A DNA stretch of 64,000 nt from Escarpia spicata. Taxonomy: Eukaryota; Annelida; Polychaeta; Sabellida; Siboglinidae. The DNA lies in contig OZ023206.1 in assembly GCA_963995525.1 (NCBI GenBank), forward strand, positions 70,063,033 through 70,127,032, in the 5' to 3' direction. Both the position numbers and the translations under genes were made by a program. Positions 33,346 through 42,324 of the stretch are shown one piece after another; within the stretch, counting starts at the first letter, position 1; each line of letters starts with the position of its first letter. Below the pieces are notes generated by a model. It worked only from the letters and a program-made list of their open reading frames with translations. It searched no databases and had not been told where the DNA came from.

Positions 33346-33735
33346 CATCATGCAAATACAGTCTGTATGTATCTACAGGGGAAACTTACAGCAAATACAG
33401 TGTGTATGTATCTACAGGGGAAACTTACAGCAGATACAGTGTGTATGTATCTACAGGGGAAACTTACAGCAGATACAGTGTGTATGTATCTACAGGGGAA
33501 ACTTACAGCAGATACAGTGTGTATGTATCTACAGGGGAACTTACAGCAGATACAGTGTGTATGTATCTACAGGGGAAACTTACAGCAGATACAGTGTGTA
33601 TGTATCTACAGGTGAAACTTACAGCAGATACAGTGTGTATGTATCTACAGGGGAAACTTACAGCAGATACAGTGTGTATGTATCTACAGGGGAAACTTAC
33701 AGAAGATACAGTGTGTATGTATCTACAGGGGAAAC
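33346..33735. repeat. 39-bp minisatellite, about 10 units
   Basis: The unit TGTGTATGTATCTACAGGGG with AAACTTACAGCAGATACAG repeats about ten times. One copy has a single-base deletion (GGGGAAC) that shifts all frames. The last unit runs directly into the left end of the MITE at 33726: both share TATCTACAGGGGAAACT, so the array seems to have arisen from that transposon boundary. Confidence 0.9.
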
Positions 33736-33878
33736 TCGCTATTACAGTCACTTGTGAGACTGGGCCAAAGTGACCTGAATAGCGAGGTGACCTTTTTAGC
33801 AGGACTAATTTCCTAAACTTTGCTGTTACATAAATAAGTTGGGACTCTCCTCAGGTGACCTTTATTGCGAGGTGGCTG
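33726..33878. mobile_element. 153-bp Tc1/mariner/pogo-type MITE
   Basis: Left end CAGGGGAAACTCGCTATTAC and right end (reverse complement) CAGCCACCTCGCAATAAAGG are inverted repeats, with TA flanks at 33724-33725 and 33879-33880. Internal GCGAGGTGACCT segments repeat the terminal motif. Non-coding. Confidence 0.75.
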
Positions 33879-35409
33879 TATCACTGAAGTGAACATAGGC
33901 AAATCTATAAAAGTATTGGTTTGTATAAAACTTAGCATCGTATGCACCAGATCTAGTCTAAAGGTATTAATTAAAGTTTGTTTTCTAACTGCACTAGGAT
34001 AACTTGTTCCTTTAGTTGTTCACTGTCACTTCAGGACGACAGGGACGTTTTAATGTTCAGTTTGTTGTCTGTCATTATTTTTAATGTAGACAGAACAGTC
34101 TACAGCAGAACATGACACTTACGTAATGTTATGTCTGTGTAGTATGCTGCATAGGTGGCAGCACCGTTTTGTATAGGTGGCAGCAGTGTTGCACCCCCAT
34201 AGAAGGCCAGTACAATGTCAGTGAAAATGCAGTCTTTGTGATTTACACTTAACAAAATATACAATTATTTATCTGCTGTTTTATTGTTTTTGTAGAGATT
34301 ATCCACGTCTTCCACTTATTTAGTGTTTTAGCTAATTAATGTGTGGTCTCGTAAGTTCGCAAAATCTAGAAAAATATGTTTTGTTTGGAATCCACCCCAC
34401 CAATTCGTAGTATAGGGCTTGCGGTTGTGAGTAATCTAAAATAGTTTCCAAAACCACTGCCAATACTCATCGAGTTCAACATTCATGATATTGTTGCATA
34501 TAGACATTACCGCACTGTCCGGCCGGTTCTGATATCCAAAATAGCATCATGTGTTTCACTCGATAGGTGGCGCTATTGTATTGCTTTACGTTTTTGGGGG
34601 ATTTTGCAAATTTATGATGTCCACAGCTAACATAGCAGCGGCACTGTTGAAATGATGTTCATTGTGTCACACTGGCACTAATGCATCATTCGTCTCTTCC
34701 TCGTGATTATTACAAACGTGGAATGGGATCAAATGTTGAGTCAGAAGAAGTTTTCCGGTGGACGTACAGTCAGTGTACTCTTGCTATAAGAAACTGGTTG
34801 GGACTTGCCACTTGGGTAAACTGTTCCTTATATCCAGTGTTCTTATATCCATGGGTAATCAAAAATGCAGGCTTGAATGGGGATTTCTAAGTTATTCCCT
34901 TTAAACTGTGGTTATATGTTCCTTATGTTATAACATAATAGTCTTAATACTAGAATAAATGGCTATGTCATGCTGCTTGTCAAATTGCATTTAAAACATT
35001 GTTCACTATTTGACTGTTGCACCCACAAAATTATCAACTTGTAAAAACAATCATGTTCTAGTAAACAATAACAGTTGGCACGTATTGTGGAGGGTGACAT
35101 ATCTGCCAGTAAATACTTTTGAAGTTAAATGGTTCCCACACTCCATGTGGCTGATTAAATGAGCATCATGTTAGTATTTACCATCCCTGGTTCATTTCAG
35201 GTAATGGAACAGAAAATGTTGATTTAAACAGACGTTCCTTATGTCAGGAGTCTTCATTAGCCAGCGAGAATCCACTGAAATGTGTCCAGTGTCCATACAG
35301 ACTACAGAGTCATTAAGACTCCATATAAGGATAAGTTACAGTATTGAATTAGCAGAGCTCAGTTTGGATGTGAAGCAGCCCAACATTGAGTTGATGTACA
35401 TGTAAAAGG
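33879..35409. other. Intergenic, no supportable gene
   Basis: AT-rich; two short direct repeats of GGTGGCAGCA lie near 34155-34185. No exon or element was recognised. Confidence 0.35.
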
Positions 35410-35860
35410 ATTGAAAATCCTTACATCAAGTTGGTGTTATATCATTATGTACAATTATTGAAAATCCTTACATCAAGTTGGTGTTATATCATTACGTACA
35501 ATTATTCAAAATCCTTACATCAAGTTGGTGTTATATCATTACGTACAATTATTCAAAATCCTTACATCAAGTTGGTGTTATATCATTACATTAGTAGCGT
35601 GAATGTTTAAAAATAAAATCGACACATACCTCAGACGGGCGGGATACACATAGATAAAAAGGTCGGACTCTCGAAAAGCCAAGGGCTTCCTTGTCCACCT
35701 GCTACCTAGAGTTAATTCTCTGGGTGGCAATCTTGTTAAATCTTGTTAAATTACGTACAATTATTCAAAATCCTTACATCAAGTTGGTGTTATATCATTA
35801 CGTACAATTATTCAAAATCCTTACATCAAGTTGGTGTTATATCATTATATACAATTATTG
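35410..35860. repeat. 47-bp minisatellite, about six units, split by an insertion
   Basis: The unit AAAATCCTTACATCAAGTTG / GTGTTATATCATTACGTACA / ATTATTC is repeated about four times before 35590 and twice after 35750. It is interrupted by a 5'-truncated CR1/L2 3' end. A degenerate last unit lies near 35865-35885. Confidence 0.85.
35590..35749 (+). mobile_element. 5'-truncated 3' end of the CR1/L2-like family
   Basis: The 160 nt from TAGCGTGAATGTTTAAAAAT to ATCTTGTTAAATCTTGTTAA are nearly identical to 45148-45302, the end of the near-intact element. They cover the last ORF2 codons and the 3' untranslated region, with the duplicated TCTTGTTAAA tail. ATTAC flanks the insertion at 35585-35589 and 35750-35754, a short target duplication within the 47-bp repeat. 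Confidence 0.85.
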
Positions 35861-38240
35861 TATCAAGTTGGTATTGAATCATTGTGTAAAATTATAGAAA
35901 ATGATTGGATAGACAATCATCAATCAAAATGCATGGTTGTCCTGATACTTAGTTGAGATACTTTACAATTTACAATAATTTAAAATGGTTAAAAAAAATA
36001 CATTTAATTGATATACAGCCACCATGTAATTTTCTTAATTACATTTGGTATATATTTGGCCTGTTAAAATGGTCATCAAATAATTGTGTTTATGTACTGT
36101 ACTCATCGTGTGAAAAGGTTGAAAGGCTGTGTATTGAGTTTATATACAACTGTCATGTGAAATTGGAATATGTTGTTACAGTTCATTATGAACGACTGTA
36201 ACAACTGATTGAAAAATCCTTGACTATTGTGAAATAACTGAGATTATTTAGTTGGTACCTTGCATACTTTGGAATGTTTTAACATTCTCAACATTTAATT
36301 TCAATTATAATCAAGCCACAAACTGGTTCTCTAAAACTTAATAATGTTCGTATTGTTCAGAGAGTACGTCTCCAGAATATGAAGAAATAATGTATTGATT
36401 GATTTATCATCACAAACTATTTGTCTAAATAATGTTGCTATTGATCAGAGAATATGACTCCAAAATATACATATATAATTAATTAATTAATCTAAAATAT
36501 ACATAACGTGATAACAATATTAAATATTTTATAAGAATAAAAACAAGTTTGTGGCAGTTGTCAATCACATCTCTAGTCATATTTTATGCTCCTATAAAAA
36601 TAGACTCCTTCTTGCATTAACTTTAAAAAGATACACAGAACTTGGAAACCATGGCGATGTTGTATAAGGTCTTTCAGAATAAAGTTTGTTTTTCTGGTTA
36701 CCCAACAACCCTGTTAAATGTACCCTAGAAGTTCTTAAACGTGCCAAAAAAATACAAAATATGAGAGACTGTCTACATTGTTGCGCAAGAAAAACACAAA
36801 TCTTTACTGCCTGAACCAATCTCAAGCTATTAATACACCAGAAATATGTTTTATCATATATATCATCTTAAGAAATCACAGATGCCATCTTTGCAACAAC
36901 AGGTTATCAAGAAAACATTCAAATGCTAGTTATTAAAATATCCCTTCATGATTTTTGTCATCTGTCCTACCCAGAAATGTGACGGCATGTAACCAGAAAC
37001 ACAAACCTTTACGAGAGGCCTAAACAAGTTCAATTTATTAGAATACTTAATTTGTTGTTTGAACAGAGATGATTAGACAAAGAATTTTCAGTTTGCATAC
37101 ATTTATTATGTTAAGCTGTTATTTATATGTTTTATATATAGTTTGTTTATATTAACCTTACATAATTATATATACCTTTTACAATCATAATGATTGATGT
37201 AGTTGATTACCTTCCAGTTGCTTGCAGTATTATGCATATCAGAGATTAGTGTGAGAGATTAACAGAGATTATTAGTGTGTGCAGATGGGTAGCAGGGGAT
37301 TATTGAGATAGCCCTATTCTAGATATAATATCACCTTTGTGCGGGATCTGAAAGTAACAAATATTACCACTTCACTGGTCAGCATCTGCAAGTAAAGGTC
37401 ACACCGCATTGATTATTATTATCAAACAATAACAGTTGTGTGTTACAATTGAAAAATGCATGTCTGTCCAATTTTGTCCATGGCTATGTGTGGTATTGTG
37501 TCATGGTTGCCATGTTTGATTGTCATAGTTGATTGAGTTGTTGCCATTTTGAAATCATAATGATTAATATGAAGACAATCTTAATCTTCATAACACTTGC
37601 AGTGTTGATTATCGGAATTCATTGAGCTGAACTTAAACACGTTCCTGACCTGACCACTTAATTTCTGCTGTCGACCATTACAGCATAGCATGTAGCACCT
37701 GGGTAACGCCGACCACTCAGTTTGTTCACTGAAAAAGGCTTCTTGGTCTTTGAAAGTAGGGACATTCATAAAAATTAGTTTGGCTCGATGTAACTTAAAC
37801 CATAGCTTCCTACTGGTTCTTAAATACAGGTTCTTACTATAAGCCTGATCCTCTGGTAATTGCAGGGCGTGTTGTGTTTAGGATTACAATTTAAAGGAGG
37901 GTATCCTAGTTTCCATCTGGCATGGCTAGACAGTCATTGATAAGTACATTGTCTACACTACCTGTAGTAATTAAACTTACCAGTAATTCTACACCGACAG
38001 TTATGTTTGCATACACTGTATTATATTTGTATTACTATAATTAGTTACCTTGTGTATTATAGCTTTAAGATGTCCACTTGTCTTGAATACAAAATGTTTT
38101 GCTAATCCCATGTTTGTGTTGTTGTTTATACTGCAAGCAAGTTATATTTGTTATAAAGTTGTATCTTTGATTCTGCCAACTTGACATACCAGGTAGTTCT
38201 GCTGTGATTTATGTTGCCGATTTTTTTCGTTCTTCATTTA
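35861..38240. other. Intergenic, no supportable gene
   Basis: AT-rich sequence with short (TTAA)n near 36475-36492. The scattered frames of 60-80 codons have no motifs or splice context. Confidence 0.35.
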
Positions 38241-38244
38241 CACA

Positions 38245-38405
38245 AACTGATATTGCCCCATGAAATTTACATATGTATTACCTGTATTGCGAGGGCTAAT
38301 CAACCATATACCCTCATTATAGGAGCAATGACAATCTGGGAATTTTAATTATGTATATGTATATATATATATCAAGTGAATATATATATATATATACATC
38401 ATTAA
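38245..38405 (+). repeat. CR1/L2-like 3' end relic and TA microsatellite
   Basis: CCATGAAATTTACATATGTA then GCGAGGGCTAATCAACCATA and TACCCTCATTATAG match the 3' end at 31540-31620. It is followed by two (TA)n blocks at 38352-38395 separated by CAAGTGAA. Confidence 0.6.
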
Positions 38406-38607
38406 CATTTTCAGATGACTGTAGCGGCTTGACTGCTGGGATTGCCGGGCCTTCAAATCTTGTGTCAGGCACGCGATATTTACAGACCCGGTTGGCCCTG
38501 GATACTTTGAGCCTTACGTCAAACAGTGCATATAGATGATATCCATCTGCCGCGAATATTTTCTTTTTTTTATTAAATTCGTGAACGAACTTGCTCAAGA
38601 TTCAACA

Positions 38608-38683
38608 TGCGCGGCACTGGAGTCGAACCCGGGTTCTCCCGACTGAGAGTCCGGTGTTCTAGCCACTGCGCCACTACAGGAGA
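38608..38683 (-). repeat. tRNA-derived SINE head (Glu-like)
   Basis: Minus strand: TGGCGCAGTGGCTAGAAC (A box), a 7-nt anticodon-like loop CTCTCAG with CTC in the anticodon position, and CCCGGGTTCGACTCC (B box and T arm). The acceptor stems do not pair and the anticodon stem has a mismatch, so this is not a functional tRNA gene but a tRNA-derived, pol III-type SINE module. Confidence 0.6.
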
Positions 38684-39276
38684 CCACTATGGCCTTGCAC
38701 TGATTGGTGCATGAGGATAAGATCAGGCATGATGTAGGTAGGATAAGGTGTGCGGGTGTATGTATTAAAAGAAATAGCTATGTGGTGGATAATTTGTTAT
38801 CGGTTTTTTATATTGATGGCCGTGATCCTGTAAATGGTGCGTGCGTGTGTGTAAGGGCTACTTGCGGTGTATAACTTATTTCCCCAGCTTTTGATGGTTG
38901 TGACTTATACTGATTGGTGATTATTAGTATTTGTTTTTATCGTACTCTTTTACAACTATAATATATCTATATACGGTATTTATCTATAGACCGATGGTGT
39001 GTGTCTGTGTGGTCACTGGTCAGTGTTCTCAGTTACACATATTTATTTATCTATTTATTGTTTTCTTAATAGTGAACACCATAAGAGAACTTCCCCTTGA
39101 GATACAAGAAATGTATTTGAATTGAAAGGTGTGGACGCCTAAGACAGGTACTAATGTATTCACAACATATTTCATGCATTTACATAACTTGTGTATGTTG
39201 TAGGGGAAGATAGACAACATATCAATTAGTTTGCAAGCACTTGCAATACCTTTATTTCACCTAAATGAAAACAAAC
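38684..39276. other. Intergenic, no supportable gene
   Basis: No feature recognised; probably the 3' flank of the gene ending at 39277. Confidence 0.3.
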
Positions 39277-40581
39277 TTATTCTAGTTTCCATGGGTTCAC
39301 AAAATTGTTATGTAGAGCCGAATAGTAGCCGATATGCGTAAATGTATTTGGCTCGACTAGGTAGGCTTTCTTGCCAAACGTCCGCAGTAACTGCTCCATA
39401 ATCGAGTCCTTTCCCATGTATTGTGAACATTTAACTTGACTGAGGTAGTTAATCACTTGAGACGCACCTTGCTTCGGGAACAACATCGCTGGGGTACAAC
39501 AGCTCGGTGCAGGAACATAGCTGTAGAATTCCGGTCCAAATAAACTTCTCAACCGCACCAAATTGCCTCGGCCTATTGCCATGGCAACCAGTATAACACA
39601 AGTAATCAGAAGGAACCACGTAATGTACAGGTCAGATCCACTGCAGCCTGGTTTTAAATACCAATATACAAGTAACAATAACGTGCCGCAGACGCTACCG
39701 AATGCAAGAAGTCCAGGGATTCGCTCAGGTTCGATGCTCTCGTAACCGAGCAGCCATTTTGGATGGAAAAACTTCACGTATGTGACGTCATCATTATTTT
39801 CCACCAGGCGACCCTGAATTAGTTTTCTATCGAGATGCCTTTCGATGACATGCTGTAGGGTAGGAAACATGCTCTGTGTCGGAAGCGCATCGTCTTCTAT
39901 AATAAACACATATCGTGGGTCATAAATACCAAGGGTCTGATTTATACAAAACACATAATCTTCCTTTTCTTTCTCTCGATTGAACTTCAAACTAACATAT
40001 CTTTTCTTAAACCGGTTGAACATTTCTATGACACCGGAGAGTCGCTGAGCCTCTACGTATGAATCCGGATCTGCGTCGACATTGCAGATGGATAACGAGA
40101 TATTATAGCGAAATCCCTGCACTTTGGCATCATGCCAGTACACAAGAAGTCTGGCGACAATCTGTGACAGATATCGTGGTTTGTAGCTGTCAACCAGTTG
40201 TCGGTTTCGTGACACTGTCACAATCGTGATTGCAATGTCAACATGTGAATCTTTCCTATACGCTATCCTGGCTTCAGGGATGTCTCTTGTGCGGTTGATC
40301 ACTGCCAGATAGTTCAGAGACCAGTTGAGTCTTGCGTCATTGGCATGTTGTATCCGACGTTGGACTTCCTCTAGGCTTCCACTTTTGTGGAAATAAATCG
40401 AGTCTGGCATGTCGTGGCACACCAACGGCAACACCACAAGGAACACGAAGAGGTAGAAGAAAACAAACGACTTCCATCTTCTCACGCTAGCAACCAGTCG
40501 ACGAAAACACACACCAAGGAACGTTTTACATGCCCGGTGGAGACCTCTGCTTGTCTTGATGTGAAGTAGTCGTGATTCCAT
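39277..40581 (-). CDS. PGAP4: PGAP4/TMEM246-like GPI-GalNAc transferase (copy A)
   Basis: Intact single-exon ORF of 434 aa from the ATG at 40581. PGAP4 is a Golgi enzyme that adds the GalNAc side chain to GPI anchors; that role is inferred from family. Residues about 39-54 form the N-terminal membrane anchor after a basic stretch. HVDIAITIVTVSRNR starts the glycosyltransferase fold. YVFIIEDDALPTQ at about 224-236 carries the EDD metal-site motif. HPKWLLGYE is followed by the characteristic tandem membrane pair (about 290-309 and 318-336) inserted in the catalytic domain. The C-terminal block YLVEPNTFTHIGYYSAL ends the fold before NPWKLE. The human protein is about 400 aa. A CAG|GTGAAAG acceptor-like site sits just upstream, so a 5' untranslated exon is likely. 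A close paralogue lies at 53987-55363. Confidence 0.9.
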   Translation of the reverse strand: MESRLLHIKTSRGLHRACKTFLGVCFRRLVASVRRWKSFVFFYLFVFLVVLPLVCHDMPDSIYFHKSGSLEEVQRRIQHANDARLNWSLNYLAVINRTRDIPEARIAYRKDSHVDIAITIVTVSRNRQLVDSYKPRYLSQIVARLLVYWHDAKVQGFRYNISLSICNVDADPDSYVEAQRLSGVIEMFNRFKKRYVSLKFNREKEKEDYVFCINQTLGIYDPRYVFIIEDDALPTQSMFPTLQHVIERHLDRKLIQGRLVENNDDVTYVKFFHPKWLLGYESIEPERIPGLLAFGSVCGTLLLLVYWYLKPGCSGSDLYITWFLLITCVILVAMAIGRGNLVRLRSLFGPEFYSYVPAPSCCTPAMLFPKQGASQVINYLSQVKCSQYMGKDSIMEQLLRTFGKKAYLVEPNTFTHIGYYSALHNNFVNPWKLE

Positions 40582-40680
40582 CACTGACGCTTTCACCTGC
40601 AGCAGTGTGTAAACATTGAACAGTGACCCGTTACATCAACATTTGTTTTATACATTCGTACAAGAAATTGAGTTTGTGTA

Positions 40681-40980
40681 TACCTGCCAACTCTCCCTGA
40701 ATGTCCGGGAGTCTCCCTGGTTTTAGGTGTATCTCCCGGTCTCTGGGAAAACAGGCAAATCTTTTTGATTTTTGCTTCAATCCCGCTCCCGGTCTTCCGA
40801 TGTCATCGTGCCAGACAGAGCGACACCACGAGAGATGTAATGAGCCGCTGTTCCAGCGAGAAGTCTTCAACAGCACCCTCCCTCCGGTCTTCCGATGTCA
40901 ACATCCGAAAGACAGCGCGACATGGGAAGCGTGCTGAACCTCGGACGAATCTCCCGGAATTCAAAACAAGTTGGCAGGTA
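40681..40980. mobile_element. 300-bp MITE with TACCTGCCAACT termini
   Basis: Left end TACCTGCCAACT and right end AGTTGGCAGGTA are exact inverted repeats, with TA on each outer side (40679-40680, 40981-40982). Internal CCGGGAG motifs repeat in both orientations. It lies 100 bp upstream of the PGAP4-like copy A and could affect its 5' region. The superfamily is uncertain. Confidence 0.75.
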
Positions 40981-41933
40981 TACTTAATGTTAATTTTAGA
41001 AATGCAATTTAAAATTAAATATTAATATTATTAATTGTGCTTCATTAGTATATATTTTTTCTAAATATGTATTTGCATGTTAATATGCATGTCTATATAC
41101 AAAATTACATATGTAAAATGTTGTCAGTATATTTTTAACGATGAACGTTTCTATAACACGTTAAACTTTAAAGAGCTTTCAAATGCAACATTTCACTTTT
41201 AAATGAAATACACTCTTTAAATTGGTACGAACAAGAATTGTGTTTAACAGACATGATTTTTTATTAAATAGGTATAGTTCGCTGGTCATTATCCGTCAAT
41301 CTCTGATGCGTCCCCAAAATCTCGCGAGATCTAGCCGGTATACGTACGGCGCCATCTGTATGACTTATGAGAACTGAACGTGATTTCCAAGGCAGTCCCC
41401 TGTAGTTACACCAACATCTGTCTTTCGCTGGCTAAGAACCGCCAGCTTAATGCTGAGAGCAGTGTTTACACGGGAAGGTGGTTTTTCCTATGAAAATTGC
41501 AAGTATGCCATTGTCACTAAAACCAAGTTTGGCACGTTTCTGCCTTCATGGTAGAAACCGTGCGGCAGAAATACTTTCTACCCATCCGGCAAACATACCT
41601 TTCTCCCTTAATTTCTGCCCTAAAGGCAGAAACTCCCAAAGTAGTAATATCTTTACATTTATTTATTTTACTATCAATATCAACATTCCTATTTCCTTCT
41701 TACACCATTACTGTCATCTTGTGGTTCCATCCTCAACAAGTTATTATGCCACATACAGCTAGCAAACGTGTCTTAGCAGCTCACCCAACCACTGAAACAA
41801 TAGCAAGCTCTAACAGCTAGCCTGGTTAGTTGGATACAGTGGTAAGATGCTTCAAAACCCGGCTTTCCACTCACCACAAGATGTCCAGATGATAAGTTTT
41901 AATTAATAGCCAACTTGTGGGTCTGTAATAGGG
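40981..41933. other. Intergenic, no supportable gene
   Basis: AT-rich. A palindrome-rich patch at 41535-41635 contains repeated TTTCTGCC/GGCAGAAA motifs, also seen near 47660-47700. No gene found. Confidence 0.35.
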
Positions 41934-42324
41934 GCATGGCAAGGGAGGGTCTATACTAGTACATGTAGGGACAAATAACGCAGAGAGGGAGGGAACAACT
42001 GGGATAGTTCAGAAGTACAGACAGTTAGTGAAGAAGTTAAAGAAGACAAGAGTAGAACAGATTATCCTCTCAGGAATTTTGCCAGTAATGGGAGGAAGGG
42101 GGCCGACATATAGAAACTGCAAGAGGATGGCGATCAACGCACTAGTTGAGCAGATGTGTAAAGAAGAGGGGGTGGGATTCGTAGATTTATGGGGATACTT
42201 TGTTGGGAGGGAAGATATGTACATGAGAGATGGCCTACATCTAAGTGGAAAGGGGGCAGCAGTTTTCTCAGAGAACTTGCTGCAATCTGTTGACAGTGGG
42301 ACAGGCTGCATCTATTTAAACTAG
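41934..42324 (+). CDS. CR1/L2-like retrotransposon ORF1: SGNH/esterase domain (5'-truncated)
   Basis: The open frame reads GGSILVHVGTNNAEREGT (the GTND-type block of SGNH hydrolases), VKKLKKTRVEQIILSGILPV, CKRMAINALVEQMCKEEGVG with FVDLWGYFV, and MRDGLHLSGKGAAVFSENL, which carries the catalytic Asp-x-x-His pair. CR1/L2-type ORF1 proteins often contain this esterase domain, thought to act on lipids or membranes during the element's cycle. The N-terminus, including the GDS serine block, is missing upstream of 41931, so the copy is 5'-truncated. It ends at TAG 42322-42324, where the -1 frame leads into ORF2. Confidence 0.85.
42315..42321 (+). promoter_or_regulatory. Putative -1 ribosomal frameshift heptamer TTTAAAC
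   Basis: ORF1 ends TAT TTA AAC TAG. The last base of TAT with TTA AAC forms T TTA AAC, a perfect X XXY YYZ slippery heptamer in the correct frame, directly before the ORF1 stop at 42322. A -1 slip gives TTT AAA CTA GAT, the frame of ORF2 (42489 minus 42315 is 174, a multiple of three). From there no stop interrupts until 45203. No ATG exists in the ORF2 frame between the TGA near 42292 and 42489. Any downstream pseudoknot was not worked out. Termination-reinitiation is the alternative. Confidence 0.55.

Noticed and set aside
33236..33773. Repeat protein from the 39-bp minisatellite
   Set aside because: A one-base deletion in one unit shifts the frame midway; the frames are by-products of the 39-nt unit.
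38608..38683. A tRNA-Glu gene
   Set aside because: A and B boxes are good but acceptor stems do not pair and the anticodon stem has a mismatch; better explained as a SINE head.
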